NCBI RefSeq assembly: GCF_963422355.1 | Contig: NC_085100.1 | Coordinates: 5,855,068-5,919,067, forward strand | DNA length: 64,000 nt | Direction: 5' to 3' | DNA from: Corticium candelabrum | Taxonomy: Eukaryota > Porifera > Homoscleromorpha > Homosclerophorida > Plakinidae | In this document: positions 1 through 14,400 of the stretch, in pieces | How the letters are laid out: each line of letters begins with the position of its first letter | Position numbering within the stretch: the first letter of the stretch is position 1 | Notes under the pieces: model-generated | Told to the model about the DNA's origin: nothing | Database searches by the model: none | The model's input: the letters and a program-made list of their open reading frames with translations, nothing else | Translations under genes and position numbers: made by a program

Positions 1-1063
1 TACAGGTTGCAGAGTTGATGTACACACTGCTGACCGGTTCTACTCCTCAGCAACAGAATTCAAAGGAATATACAGCACAACACACAAAATCGGGTTTCGC
101 AACTGCCACAATGACGTCAGAGAGAGCATACCCAAAAACAAACCCAGTTACTGTAGCTTAGATACTGTCTTAGAGAGCATAAAAAAAGAAACAGTTACTG
201 TAGCTCTAGAGACTGTTCTCGACTGCCACAAGTTGTGTACACAAGATACTTCTTTGCCAAGTTTCCATGGTTGCAGCAAGACGCCTTCATGTTCGATCTA
301 AAACTCTTTGATCTCTAGTCTTACAAAGCCCAAATCTTGTCTGGTAGTTGCACAAACCAAACTGAAGAACTGGACACAAGCTTCTTTTTGTCTTTTTGTC
401 CGAGGTCAACATCACTATTCAGTAATGCTTCTTTTGGCTAATGTGGTCGGAAATGGTGTTGGGGAGGGGGATGAAATCGAAACAAGCATGTGTCCAGCTT
501 ACTAATTTGTTTTCATTTGCATTCAAACAAAGTTTCAAGTTGCTAGACGTCCTCGTTATCTAGTTATATTTTCAAACGAGGGTAATTTATATGCTGCTAT
601 AGCGGCCGTGGTGGTTGGCAGACTGCAAAGGTGTGGAATTGCGGAAGTCCAACCGTAGTCCCACTGAGTCAGTGTAACTGCAGCTGTTGACAGCTACCTC
701 TAGCAGAGTAAGATAATCTACAATATTCTCAATCAGGAAAGACGAAACCCCATCAAGACTACCTTTATAAAATATTTAAATTTCTGCTCTACTAAGACAT
801 TTGTTGGTAGGCCTACCATGTTCATTCCCAATCAGTAATAATGGCTGCTTTTCATGTCTCCACTAGCTGTCTCACTAACCCAACTGGCAAAATGCCTGTA
901 CGGTCGGTACTGGCGAGAATACTGAAGCAGAACAACTCTATACAATAAAGGCTTTATAAAATAACCAAGGCAATATACCAAACTTTTGCATTTTATACGA
1001 AAACATGCTCAATGGTAAAAATAGATTTAACAACATCATAACTAGTTACAATACTCAGCTAAC
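1..1063. other. Presumed Atg7 intron 6, no gene recognised
   Basis: No coding similarity to the next part of Atg7 was seen on the minus strand. There is an imperfect direct duplication of about 40 bp, around 143-181 and 188-225, sharing AGTTACTGTAGCT and GAGCATA. Confidence 0.5.
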
Positions 1064-1152
1064 CATCTCCTTGACAACAGCATGATAAGGTTCCTCAGAG
1101 GCCATCCTGGATGTTTTTCCAATGTACATGGATCAGCAAAGGCAACAAAAAA
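1064..1152 (-). CDS. ATG7: Atg7 exon 6
   Basis: After a TTGTTTTAG acceptor the exon codes for FFVAFADPCTLEKHPGWPLR, then NLIMLLSRR. This is the counterpart of vertebrate GVYDPCNLAQYPGWPLRNF. It starts in phase 0, as exon 5 requires, and ends before GTTAGC. The next exon was not found in the remaining kilobase to the left. Confidence 0.9.
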
Positions 1153-4100
1153 CTAAAACAAGCAAAAACATCATGTCAATTACAAAAGTTGTCCACAGAA
1201 AATGCAATCTTACAACTCAGTATCTATCTATCTAACGCATACTAGAAATTTTGATATACAATAAATCTATGCATGATAATCTTTTTATTGCCATACATGA
1301 AAAAGCTACAGAAGAATAGCAATCCTATTATAACAGGTACTGTCACAACAAGATTCAAATCTCTTGGCACACTAACAGTCCAGTAAAGGACAACACAATC
1401 ACATATACTAGCATGCACAAAAAACATAGAGTTTCTCTATTATGGTTCTTTTTATCTTATTTCTAGCAACCCAACAGCGATAGTAGGCTTCGACCACTGC
1501 TTTAATGAGCAGGATTACCAGATTCAAAATGTCTGTACGCTTAGGTTTGCCAAGCCTTGCTAATGACGTTTTCATGTCTTCAAACATCATTCCTCTAGAC
1601 CCAATCAGAAAGTGAATGAGCTTCGTTCTATACCATTCATTAGCCATCCTATCAATAACTTATTGCAACAATTTCTTTCTGTAATCTAGTGTCTTCACAA
1701 GATGGTTTAAATACAACCTACAGTTTTAGCAGCCAAGCTTCCCTGATATTTGCCATCCAAACTATGATATCAGGGCGAAGGTTAGTTGCTGTGATTTCCA
1801 TTGGAAAGACTTACATAAGTTTGGTTAGGAATGTCAGCGACTATCTGGTAGTCAGGTGGTAAATGCCGTTTAATGAAATCAAAAATCCTTGTCAACAACC
1901 TGTCATGTCTCGACTTGTAAATTCCTGAATTCAGCAGTACTGGGCATGCATTAAAATGACCTAAAGACTGTGGTTGTCTGCAAAGAAGACAATGATTGAC
2001 TTCCGATCTCTTCCACCGATGGAGGTTAACTTTTGTGGGCAGAGTGTCCACTTCCACCAATGGAGGTTAGCTTTCGTGGGTAGAGTGACCACAATGGCAT
2101 TCATTATAAACTGCTCATCAGGTAATTCTTTAATGGCAGTTGACCATCTAGTGGTGTCCGAGTCTACACATCATGCCGCTCTTCCTTGCACTGGTAAAGA
2201 GTTAGATGGTTCCAGAGGTGTTCTTGACTTCGTAACCTGATGTATTTTCTGACCTCTCTAACTTTTCTGTCACTAAATAATTGAGCATCATTAGGAGAAC
2301 CACCCAGAATCTCTAGATCTTTGGGGCATTCACCTACTACAAAACGAGAGGTAGCCATCATGCTTACTCTTTCAACTTTCGCATTGGCCAAAGCCTTTAG
2401 GCAACTGTCATTAAAGTTTGTGAAACGCAGAAGACAAGACGTCTGTAGGTTTTTGAACGATACAGATGATATTGGTAAATCAAGACCTCCATGTTCCAAA
2501 TTTAAGAATAGTCTTGCCACTGTAGCCGAGTGGGTCAATCCAACTCATTTCTTCAAGTAGCGAGTGACACGACTGTCTAGCGTGTTCTCAATCCACGATA
2601 ATGGAAGTGAAGCAATACTAGCACTACGATAACCGAGAAACAATTCCTCCTTTGTATAGGATACACTTGGCATGTCTCGAGACAGCAGTGCCATCAACAC
2701 ACTGAAGGAGGTTAGTCGACAAAGGTGACAACAATTCAGACTTCACATCTTCATTGTTGAAATCAGCCAAAACTGGAAGACCGAGGTACCTATAACTGTC
2801 GCCTGTCTTCAGAAATGGAATCCTTTGATCTTGCAGCTACAGCTCCAAGTCAAACACTGTTGGAGAGGGCTGTTTCCTGCGAGCAAACATGGCATATTTA
2901 CTGGCATTGACATCCAGTCCTGACCGCAGTAAAAATTCCTTTGCTCTCTTGCAGACCATCTTAGCCTCCTCTGTTCCACGAGTGATGATTGCAGTATCGT
3001 TAGCAAATATTGATAGAAATACATCGTGATGCACTGACAGTTTGTAAGCACATGGTGGTTTCAGTGACTCTAAAGAGTCACTACAGAGATTCATAATCAT
3101 TTCGAAGATAGCTACAGATAGCGGATCACCCTGAAAGACTCCTACACCATACGGAAAAAGGACAGTAGACCAGATATTAGTCAACATGATTGCTTGTAAA
3201 CCAGTGTACAGGTCAGCAAACAGCTTCTTCAATGATACATCACAGTGATAATGTGACAAAGCAATTGAACCAACTAGTGATGCACACTACCAAAGGCATT
3301 TCGTAGGTCAATCTACAAAATATTCTGTGTTCTTTGGTGTGTTTTGCATCTCTGAAAGCCTCAACAAGTTTGAACTGATGTTCATGGCATCCACTAACAT
3401 GACTGATGAAACCTTTTTGTACATATATACAAAGGTATTTATAAGTGATGAAATAGTTGAATAGCTGATCGTTGAGAATGGATGTAAAACCAATAACAGA
3501 GGTCAAGGCTATGGGACGAACTGATGCTGGATCAGACGGATTACTTTTCCAGGTTTTGGTATCAACTAGATCACTCCTACCTTCGCTCCAGCCTTTTTAG
3601 TTTGGTAAGTGCTGTCAGAAATTGCCTCCATATAGACACCAAAGATAACGCATCTGCTTTATTCATGCTACCTGATTTCTTGGCATGCCTCAGAGCTCTT
3701 TGAGCAGCTTGCTTTTCTCTCTAAGCTTTGGTTATTTGGCAAAACAAAGCTGATTTGTGACCTCCTTTCCTCCTTGCTGTCTTGACTCCACCAAACTTTT
3801 GGCATCGATATTCGTAAACACCGCCTACCAAAGTGTCATTGGCAATATCTACATCCTGCTCGAGACAGACATGTGGGACAAGAGTGGATGCAAAATAGCA
3901 GTCAGCAGAATTCCATACCTCAGCTGTTTCGGGAAATTTGATGCAATTGAGAATAGTGATTTTCTGTGGTTGGAATACTGAAAGGTGTTTTACTGTCTCC
4001 CTAATAGATAAAGTGTCCGAAACTAAGCCATGAGAACAGCTATCATGTTCAGCCACCATATTGACCTCACGTGATTTCTTCAAACAGTTAGATTTCTTCA

Positions 4101-5420
4101 TACGAACGTCCAGTTGTTTGAAATATTTCATACAGAATAGAGATGTTTCGCTTTTCCTTCTGTCTGCTTGTGAGAAGTTAGCACAACAACACTCTCAATC
4201 CGGAAACTTCCAAGATGGACTCTTTCAATATTGCTCAATTCATTGCAAGATATAGACGTGCTTTCACTCTGCTTATGGGTGGGAGGTATGTTGCAAGATT
4301 CCACAGATCAACTTTTCACGTGAACAGATGATTCAACAGTCGACAAGCAATTGCAAGGAATTGAGTATACGACTTACGGTTTCTCTCTCAACAAGTGTGG
4401 ATATGCTGTCCTAAACAACGTACGACTTGCTGCAGAAAGTACAGTTGATTCATTTGGACATGTTGCCTGATTGACTAAATGGCGACAAATTTGAATTGTA
4501 ACAGTCGGTTGATGTGTCACTCGAGCAGCAAACCAAAGCAACAAGCGGCAAGACACTGGTGTAAGAACTGAGACAAACAAATTACTGGACGCCTGTCTAA
4601 AGATCAAGAAGGAAAGAACAACTCTGCTGACTTCAAGACCTACTGGAGACGTCAGTTTCCGTTACACTGCAGAAACTGAATGCTCGTGTGATCATGAAAA
4701 AAATTGAACATTGACCAAGGTGGTTCTATTTTAGTTGATGAACTCAGGCGTGTCCAGGCGTGTCCAGGCGTGCCCACATTAATTACTTAAGTTACAGTTT
4801 AAGTTAGAGTTTCAGCTGACATTATATGTAGTTTGCAATATCTATCTAACGTCATTGTACTATAAAATTTGATATCCAATAAATCTATCTATATACACCA
4901 GTATTTTGTCTGATCAGGAGATGAATATTTCACTTGCCCATCCCTGGAGTAAAGAGGTCGTCAAAAATTGCGCCAAACTGAGTGGATTTGCTGCAAAGAA
5001 AAGAGAAGAAATGAAAAATGCTAAATATGACGAGATTCTTCCAGGAGGTAGTGCACCAAAATGCATACCTGTAGTGTTTGAGCACTTTGGCACCTGGGGA
5101 ATTTCCGCTGAGCGTCTGCTGAACACTTTATCGCTCAAGTCCAAAGATAAAGAAGGAAAGAACAACTCTGCTGACTTCAAAACCTACTGGAGACGTCGGT
5201 TTTCCGTTACACTGCAGAAACTAAATGCTCGTGTGATAATGAAAAAACTGAACATTGTTCAAGGTGGTTCCATTTTAGATGATGAAATCAGGTGTGTCCA
5301 GGCACGCCCACATTAGTTTCTTAAGTTAGAGTTTAGGTTTGAGTTTAGTTGACATTTTATGTAGTTTGCCATATCTATCGAATGTCATTGTACTAGAGAA
5401 TTGGATATATCTAATAAATA

Positions 5421-5470
<50 letters not shown>

Positions 5471-8400
5471 GAGATACAAGTTGAGTGCACCAGGACGTCA
5501 AAATCACCCGGGGACCGAACCCAGCCATTCCACCAGCCACAAGAATTTCTTCTGGTGACTCCTGTCTGAGCTGTATTTAAACAGGCCTCATGTATGATAA
5601 TCATTAGTGTTGCACAAGAAGTAAAAACTGCTTAGGTGAATGCAATCTATGGTGCCCCGGCCTGACTCACGCCCAGGTGCGAGGTGCACATGATAAGTCC
5701 ATCACGACTATTTTGTGCAAAATATGGACATACACACTGGCTGACTACATAGTTATAAATGACTGACTGAGTGACTGACTAGATCAGATTTTGTTGTTTT
5801 TTTTGTTTTATATTGGCATACCCAACAGAGGACACAGGCGGATGTCAAGGCTGCCCTCGCCATCCACAAAACACAAGGCGCACAGCCTATCCGGTGGTCT
5901 CCATTGGCGAGAAGAAATCAATTCTCGGCAGACGATGAAGGCGGGCTTCGTACCACTCCTCCATGATCTGCCGCCTGATGGCCGAAGCTGTTACACTCAA
6001 TATGCTATAAGAATTTAAAGAATTACGATGTTGCCAATAGGCTGCGATGAAGGTCCAGATGATAAACGATGCGGCTATGATTGCGATAGACCACACAAAA
6101 ACAAAGCAGCTACAAGAGTCACATCAGACGGAACATTAGACCGGAGGCAGGTAAAAATACGTCGTAAAGAACGTTGGAGAGACCTCGCCGACAGACAACC
6201 AGCGAAAATATGCTCAAGATCAGCCCGTGCGTTGCCATACGAGTGACAAGAGGTGTCGTGAAAAGGTCAGAAGAGTGTCAGACGGTCGGGAGTCGGAAGA
6301 ACGCAATGAAGAAATTCGAAAGCAATATCATTGGAATATGGGGTGTCCAGTCTTGCATCCTGAAGTGGAGCAAGCCGTCGACCAGCCCTCCGACCAAGAA
6401 GGGAGCGTCCACTTATCCTCGGCTAGTTGTCTAACATCTCGGCATTTTGCCATCTGAACGTACATTTTCTTGAAGGAATGAGGAATTGGCGTCATAAGTG
6501 GAAAGGAAATCGATAACACTGACAAACTGGCTTCGGTGTCTGGCAATGTAAACCAGACGGCTGGTATGGCAGTGTGCAGCTTATGCACAAAGCCTTTAAG
6601 AAAGCATGGTCCGACTTGATATCGTTGTTGCAATTGTGCGATCTCTTTCCACCTATTGTTCTCTAGTAAATCACCCACAGTGCAGTCCCGTGGTCGCCAT
6701 GGAACGCGAATAGAACGGTTCGCCATTCGGATCGGTGATGTTTGGTTTGCCAAACAGAGATTATGAAGTCGCCTCCAACAATGTAGATGGACTCATCCTG
6801 TCGGCACCGTTGAAGCGTCAATAGGAACTCGGATTCCTGACAAGAGGCCACAATGGTTGGCAAAAGGAATGGCTGCTCAATCAAACCAAAATTGCACAAA
6901 ATACTTCCAACTGTCGTCGCCCTTACTTGTTAGTTTAGAGATCCACTGTAATTGCAGAGCAGCAACTTTGTTGTGAATTACAATTCAGGCCTGGTCCGAC
7001 AACAGACTCGTCGGCTTACAAGTTTGGCGTTATCTTTCTAGATAAATTTCCACATGGCAGTGTTGATCTTGTTGACCATTCACGGTGGTGCCAGGACGAC
7101 CTGAGCCACGTACCACAATTTGGACGCCATGAGCGTATGTGTCACATAGGAACGTCCGGCAAGGGAAAGATCACGTGGTTTCCAAAAGTGAAGTACCACC
7201 CGCATCTTGTCAATTGCTCCTTGCCAGTTCATTTCGTTTAGGGAACGAGCGGCACTGACGTGTATGCCTAAAAGTTTGAGGCTATCTGTCGTCTACGACA
7301 GAGACATGGGCCGGTCTGTGTGTGCTGTCCCTCCAAGGACCTACAAACAGACCACGGGACTGGAGATATTTAGTCGTGCCCCACTGCCGCCTTGATACAA
7401 AGATAAACACTGTTGAAGAATATGGAAGTCGCGGTCAGAAGTTGCAACTACAGTAGTGTCGTTTGCGTATTGTGCCACTTTCAATACTTTGGGTCTGCGG
7501 CAATTGCAAGTCTGTGATGAAAGAACTTCTGATAGTAGAAGACAACGTCTCCGCGACTAACACATACAGAATGGGTGATAAGGAGCAGCCCTGCCGCACT
7601 CCTCGTGTCGGATGGATCTTTCATGAAATCAAGCCGTTGATAATGACACGACTCGACACGTCTCGATACAATGTCGAAATGTATGAATGAAAGATCTCGG
7701 CAATATTCATGGCGGCCATCACTTGTCGAGAAAGGACCATTCAACGTGGTAAGGCCTCCTCTTGATCAAGGCTGACGAGTCCGGCTCCTCTGTCTGTCGC
7801 CTCGCAGTAGTCTACCGTGTCTTGTAAGACACGACAGCTGCCTCTGATCAATCTGCCCGATACGGAATCTGCCCGATATGGAATCTGCCCGATACGGAAC
7901 ACGTCTGGTCTTCGTGGACGATGATCTGTAATACGCTCGTCAGTCGAGACGCTAATACTTTGGTTAGGATTTTATAATCGACTGATAGGAGTGATATTGG
8001 TCGCCAGTTCTTGAGGTACCACCTTTCTCCTTTTTTGTGTAACAGTCTGATCACCACTTGTCCACTGACTCGTACCGAGTCTACCATTACTTAGAGCCGT
8101 ATGATACACATCAAGAAGATCTGACTCGAGCAGATTCCAGCAGCGACGATAGAATTCCAACGGAACGCCATCGATGCCAGTAGATTTATTGCTCGCCATT
8201 GAAGCCAGCGCCATACGTATCTCTTGCATAGTAATAGGTCTATCTAAGTATGCACTGTCTTGCTGTGTCAGTCTTCAATCAAGGCTTGCAGTCTGTCGAT
8301 TGGCTGATTGTTGGTAGATAGAGGAGGCAGAATACAAACGTTCATAAAAGGAAGCTGCTGCTTCTAACATGCCCTCCGTCTCGCTGTAAGTGTTTCCTTC

Positions 8401-11400
8401 GTAACGCAGCTCTGTCATCGTATTGTTCGTCTGTCGTTGCTGTCCTAAACGTTTGTCATTGCCGTTCTAAACGGGCATAAAAGTGTGTCGACTGTTCCCC
8501 TCGTTCGATCCATCGTAGACGAAAACGTACCATGGCACCAGCGGCATCCAAGCGGTCCAGAGCGTGCAACTGGTTTTTCAGTTTGACAAAGACAATCACG
8601 TGTGCTTATACTACAATCCTCTCGTTCGGCCGACAAGCGGTTGTGACACTCGAAAAGTGTGGCTTGGAGATGTTTCCTTCGGCTTTGCCTACTTCTTGCC
8701 CATTCTTCACAGTGAGCGCGAGTAAGATCACGCAATTAACATTTACCCACCTTCCACCAATCGACGATCGAAGGAAACCATTGTTTTTCTGCTGGCCACT
8801 CAGTCCAAAAGCTTTTGACGTTGTCTACAAATTTTCTGTCTGTTAATACGTCTACGTTCATGTGGAAGTAGCCAGGACCTCGGTTCGTACTGGTTTCCAA
8901 AGGTATAAAAGTGTGTGTCATTAAAAAGTGGTCCGACCGCTGCCATGGGTCATTGCGGACCTCGCTGACGTTGAGACAATCGTCGCTGCACAATATTAAA
9001 TTCAAACGACACATCTGTGTAACCCGATCGTTATGTCGTTTCCACGTGAAATCTCTACCGTTTGAATACCTAGACCAATAAACATCTTTATAGTTAAAGC
9101 TCTTGATCAACAAGCTTAAACAACGGCACCGGGAACGAGTCTGTCACGCGAAGCATTGAATTTATCTAAGCATGAATCCATGACAGCGTTGAAATCTCCC
9201 AGGATCCAATGATTGGACTGTCCCACGAGAGGTTCTACGGAGACCTAAGAAATTGCACTCTGTCGACACTCGTATAAGGACTGTATACACATGTAATGTG
9301 GTAGACACTTCCCTCTATTCTGACCGATAACGATATCAGTCGTCCATCGTTATCTCTGCCAGTACAAGAAAATTCGGAGTGAGTGCGCTTGGAGATAAAA
9401 ATAGCAACACCATTTTGCTGGGATGTTTCCAGATTGCATAAGACACCATAAGAAGGAAAATCTTTACTATATTCTTGAGATTCCTCATCTGTAGCACAAT
9501 GAGTCTCTTGAACACCAACAATATCAACTTGGAAAGAACAGAGAAAGCGATTTAGAGCAAAACGCTTGGATGGGTTAAGAAGACCATTGACATTTAAGGT
9601 AGCAATAATTAAGACCGACATGAGGACACTTAAAACGATGGGAAGGAAGGAAAAGGACTAGACGGAAAGAGTGGGACAGAAAAGAACAATTATTGGGTGT
9701 TGGGAAGTGTAGCGATCGACTCAGGAGCATCACTACTCTTTCTGAAGTATGGAGAATCACTTCGCAGCTTTCTCAGAACCGTTGTTCTGTCGCGCAGGCG
9801 ATAAGGCATCATTGGTTCTCCCTCTTGGATGATTACATTCGGTTCTTTTGATCGTGATCTGCTACGTATCGACCTGGCTGGTGATGCAGAAAGGCTTCTC
9901 AAAGATTCTGTCTTTCTTCTGCGCTTACTTCTTTTGGAAGGTGGTTGGACGAAGACAGAGTTGTCCTTATCGCCTTTGTCAAAGTAACTGTGATCTTGGC
10001 CGGCCAATACGATTGGCTCCACCCAGTTGGCTGTTCCTGAGGTCTGACGACTAGTTGTAGTGATGGAGAGGGAAGAGTCAGCGGAAGGGTTTGTAACTTT
10101 GTCAACCATGTGAGGATCGGGTGCACACTGCAAAGTTTCGTCGGGAGCTCTATTAACAGCCAGAGTTGGTGCTTGTTCAATGAACCTGCCCTCTTCATCG
10201 TTCTGGGAAGTTGACTCCTCCCCTATCTAATCCTCGGACACCAGAAGAAGATCCGAGTTGTCCACTGTAACAAAAGACGAGGGCACGCTTAGAGAAGCAC
10301 CGCATTGTCTGTCGCCATCTGGGATGATGTTTTGTACTTCCAGATATGGCAATTCTGGAGTACCAGCACACGATCTGCCGTCGCTGGTCCACGGTGAGTC
10401 AGCTCTCTCACGCACAGGACAGGGTTCTAAGGCATTTGCACTTTCAGATTCTTCCATCCTTGTGTCAGCAGCATCCATCCAGTCATGTGAACGCGTGTCT
10501 GGTTCGGGACAATCTCTTACTAGATGGGATGCACTCTTGCACCGATAGCAGTGCCTCACCATTTTCCCCACAGACTGGCACTACCAGATTGTAGTGACCA
10601 ACTGTGATAAGAGTTAGGAAAGTCATCAGCCGTACATTCCTTAAACAATCTGACACCAGTTTTGAAGGTGGGGTGTTTCTTGCTAGTTAGCCTCCTCGTC
10701 GACACAAGTGTGCCTGTTCTACATAATATGGAAATCACGTGAGCATCGTCCATTTCAAATGGCATCAACAATGTGACTGCTGTGTACTGTGTTTTTGGTT
10801 TCTGTACGCTTTCGCATGCAAAATGCCTTCCCTTGATGTCTACTCCATGTGTCAGAAGTGTCTCTTTGGCTGCTTGATTCTTCACAGTGATTTGGTAATG
10901 ATGACGTTGTACTCTGGCTATGCAGCTTACTTCATCAACGCGTACGTGTTGCAACACCGCCTCTTCTACCTCGTCATATGACACAGACAAGCTTTCATCT
11001 ATTCGAATCCTCAGTGACAAGTCGTGTACAATGTGCGCCGCCATTTTGACTTTGACGAAACACACAAGCATAGTCACTCGTACGGCAGAGAAACTCTGCG
11101 CACAAGACAAAAAGCAACGAACAGACATGCAATGGACCTGAAACGGTTGGCTGTCTTTCTGTACGACGTTTCCTCGTAGAGTGAGACGTCTTGATCACGT
11201 GCGACTCGATCAGACAAAGACAAAGAAAGAAAACCGGCTTCAAATGACGTGTTCTTCGTATCAAACAGTAGCTAAAGACGTCAGCTACTGAAATATGATC
11301 GACAGCTAGAGCAAAAAACTCTCCAAAGAAGAAAAGACAGCCAAAGAGGGAGCTCACAGAAAACATGAAAACCCTATGACCTTCTTTTTATCGTCTTATG

Positions 11401-14400
11401 ATGCAGGCGAAGTCTTTCCAGGATTGGCATCTCCTGTAACACCGATGATCCTGCTAAGACTAAAAGGAAACTAAAATGGGAAGAAATTACATTTTAAGCA
11501 ACAAAAATAACAGTTAAACAAGACAAACCCTTGAACTACTAGTTTTTTCTGTTAATCCAGCAGCGATAGGAATTTCTGATGACTGCCTAAATGATGTTGT
11601 CAAAAAGGATGTCCATGTCTTGTTTGAATGGCTTGCACACTCGGGCCAGCGATCGTTTTGTTTCGGAGAAAAATTAAACCTCTTGAACCAACAATTAGTT
11701 GAAGCAATTCTGTGTGATAAGAGAACTTAGCATCCTGCACGAGATCTTTATATCGTAGATGTTTTCTTATTTTAGTATCTTCTGCCACCGGCTCAAACGG
11801 TACCGAAAATTCAAGAAGCCAAGACTTTTTAACTTGCAAATGTAAATGTCTAGGTCTGGACACAATGTCGTAAGTGCTACTTCGTTTGGAAACTGATAGG
11901 GCAGAGAAGTAAGATCACAAAGAACTCGATAGTCCAAAGAGATGTTAGACTTGCTAAAGTTGTAAAGAAGTGCAAGAACATTGTCATGCCTCTCCTTGTA
12001 AAGACCCACTTTCCACAATTCTGGGCAAGCATTAAGGACATGACAAAGGGACTCCAGTTGTCGACAGAGGGAACACTGGTTGGACTCCGACTTCTTTCAG
12101 AAACAGAGGTTCAGAGCAGTTGGAAAGTCTCTTGGATAGCGTTAAATGCCCACTTGAACAGGTTGTCAGGAAGATGCTTCACTGATATTGACCACTGAGC
12201 AGCCTCTAAATCTTCACACCTTGCAAGCACCCTGTACTGACAGTGACGATACATGACGAAAATGATTCTGACAATTAATCTCAGAAGTTTATTTCTTGAT
12301 GAATTTCAGACTATTTTTAAGAGAACCACATGTAAGACAGTGGTCTGCGAAGAAGGTGCCAGGCAAGAATCGAGAGGATGACGACTGTGCTTCGTCACTG
12401 ATATTTGCAAAAGCTAAAGTTCTTAAATAAACATCATCTGACTTGGTAAATCATAAAAGGCAAGAACACTGGAGACTCTGGAAGAAAACAGAAGGTTGAG
12501 GAAGGTAAAATCCACCACGATTGGTGTCCGAGAACAAACGGGATACAGCGGCACAGTGAGCAAGTCCAACCCATTTCTTCAGATATCTCGTGACCACCGT
12601 ATCAAGATGACTTCGAATCCAGGAAAGAGGCAGACTAGAAATGCTGAGTAACCAAGCTAGTCGAGGTAACACAGCCTTCTTGTAAAGTTGGCATTTGCTG
12701 AAGCGGGACAACGCCGTTTTGTCAACTTGAGCAAACAGGTAGTTTACATGATCCAGCAACTCTGACTTGACGACATCACAATGCAAGTCGGCAGGAATCG
12801 GTAACCCCAAGTATCTGTAACTCTTCTTGACAGTTAAGAATGGGATGGGCTGAGACTGAAGAGTGAGCTGCGGATCAAAAATAGCTGGGCTGGGTTGCCT
12901 CCTTCAAGCAAAGCAAGAACATTTGCTGACATTAGCTTGAAGACCAGACCATTCCAGAAACTGGTCAATTCTCTGACATACGAGCTCAGCTTCCTTGATT
13001 CCATGTGTGACAACTGCTGCATTGTCTGCAAATATCGAGTTGAACTATCTATCTATGAGATTCTTTAATTGTCATATATCCGCAACAGAATACAACAATA
13101 AGCGTCTTATAATGCAGGCGGAGTCTTTTCCAGGATTGGCATCTCCTGTAACACCGATGATTCCGCTAAGACTAAAAGGAAACTAAAATAGGAAGAAACT
13201 ACATTTCAAGCAAAAAAAACAGTTAAACAAGACAAACACTTGAACTACTAGTTTTTTCTGTTAACCCAGCAGCGATAGAAACTTCTGATAACTGCCTGAA
13301 TAATGTTGTCAAAAAGGATGTCCATGTCTTGTTTGAATGGCTTGCACACTCGGGCCAGTGATCGTTTTGTTTCGGAGAAAATGAAACGTCTTGAACCAAC
13401 AATTAGCTGAAGCAATTCTGTGTGATAAGAGAACTTGGCATCCTGCACAAGATCTTTATATCGTAGATGTTTTCTTGCTTTAGTATCTTCCACCACTGGC
13501 TCAAAAGGTACCGACAATTCAAGCAGCCAATACTCTTTCAACTTGCGACTGTAAACAACTAGATCTGGACGCAATGTTGTAAGTGCTATTTCGTTCGGAA
13601 ACTGATAGGGCAGAGAAGGCAGATCTATCTATCTTTTTTTGAGATACGGGTTGAGTGCACAAGCACGTCAAAATCACCCGGGGACCGAACCCAGCCATTC
13701 CGCCAGCCACAAGAATTTCTTCTGGTGACTCCTGTCTGAGTCGTATTTAGACAGGTCCCATGTATGATAATCATTAGTGTTGCACGAGAAGTAAAAACTG
13801 GCTAGGTAAATGCGATCTATGGTGACCCGGCCCGACTCACGCCGAGGTGCGAGGTGCACATGATAAGTCCATCACGACCATTTTGCGCAAAATGTGGACA
13901 GACACACTGGCTGACTACATGGTTATAAATGACCTGAAGAAACTGTACATGACCTACAATGTCAATTTGAGTCAACTGGACTACTCGTCTCTAAGCAGAA
14001 ACGTTTCCACTCGCTGCATAAACAAGGCAAACTCTGGCACTGAACTTTATTCAAAACTAATAGAATTGGACGATCCACATACTGCTACTTAGACACTGTT
14101 ACGTTCCTAGTCTCTACCATTTGGGCAGAACTGTCCTACCGGAACAGCTCATTAAAGCTGCTTTGATACATGATGACCAAACATATCAAAATTTTCTTCA
14201 ATCATGGGTTTGGATGTATCAGACTCTGATTCATGGTGTCAGAGTTGTTTTTACCTATTAGGCATGGAGGGTTTGGTCACTTGAGGATGCAATCAGTTGC
14301 TCCCATAGCATTCCTAGCAGCTTGGGCTCACACATTCCGAAAGCTGTCTTTGTGGTTGAACTCGCATGATCGATTAACAACTTGTTAGAAAGACAGCCTT

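Larger units (their letters stand above)
1215..4260 (-). mobile_element. Degenerate R2-like (RLE-type) non-LTR retrotransposon, copy 1
   Basis: Fragments of one LINE polyprotein lie in order on the minus strand. A pre-RT region is at about 4131-3721, the reverse transcriptase at 3259-2837, a thumb/linker at 2538-2164, a CCHC knuckle at about 2060-1980, and the restriction-like endonuclease and C-terminus at about 1780-1408. Frame changes and stops separate them. The 3' end near 1215-1240 carries short TATC repeats. The family recurs at 11.4-13.6 kb. Assignment to the R2/NeSL-like RLE group rests on the order RT, CCHC, RPD...LLEL. The exact clade is not decided. Confidence 0.8.
5764..11385 (-). 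mobile_element. Near full-length Tx1/L1-superfamily LINE, frameshifted
   Basis: The two-ORF layout is clear: ORF1 with an RRM-like part and a CCHC knuckle (about 11128-9690), a short gap, then ORF2 with an APE endonuclease (9621-8740), RT (about 8230-7400) and C-terminal region (about 6900-5887). The 3' tail is a run of GTCA-type repeats at 5764-5785. Several single-base frame changes and the YAND catalytic motif make it inactive. Domain content fits the Tx1 branch of L1. The 5' boundary with the next LINE is approximate. Confidence 0.85.

Noticed and set aside
308..505. 65-codon plus frame near the left edge
   Set aside because: No recognisable motif and no repeat support; it lies in a presumed Atg7 intron.
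5471..5763. Repeat D as a tRNA gene or typical tRNA-derived SINE
   Set aside because: Only a B-box-like sequence is present. The nearest A-box-like sequence is about 18 bp away, too close for a tRNA head.
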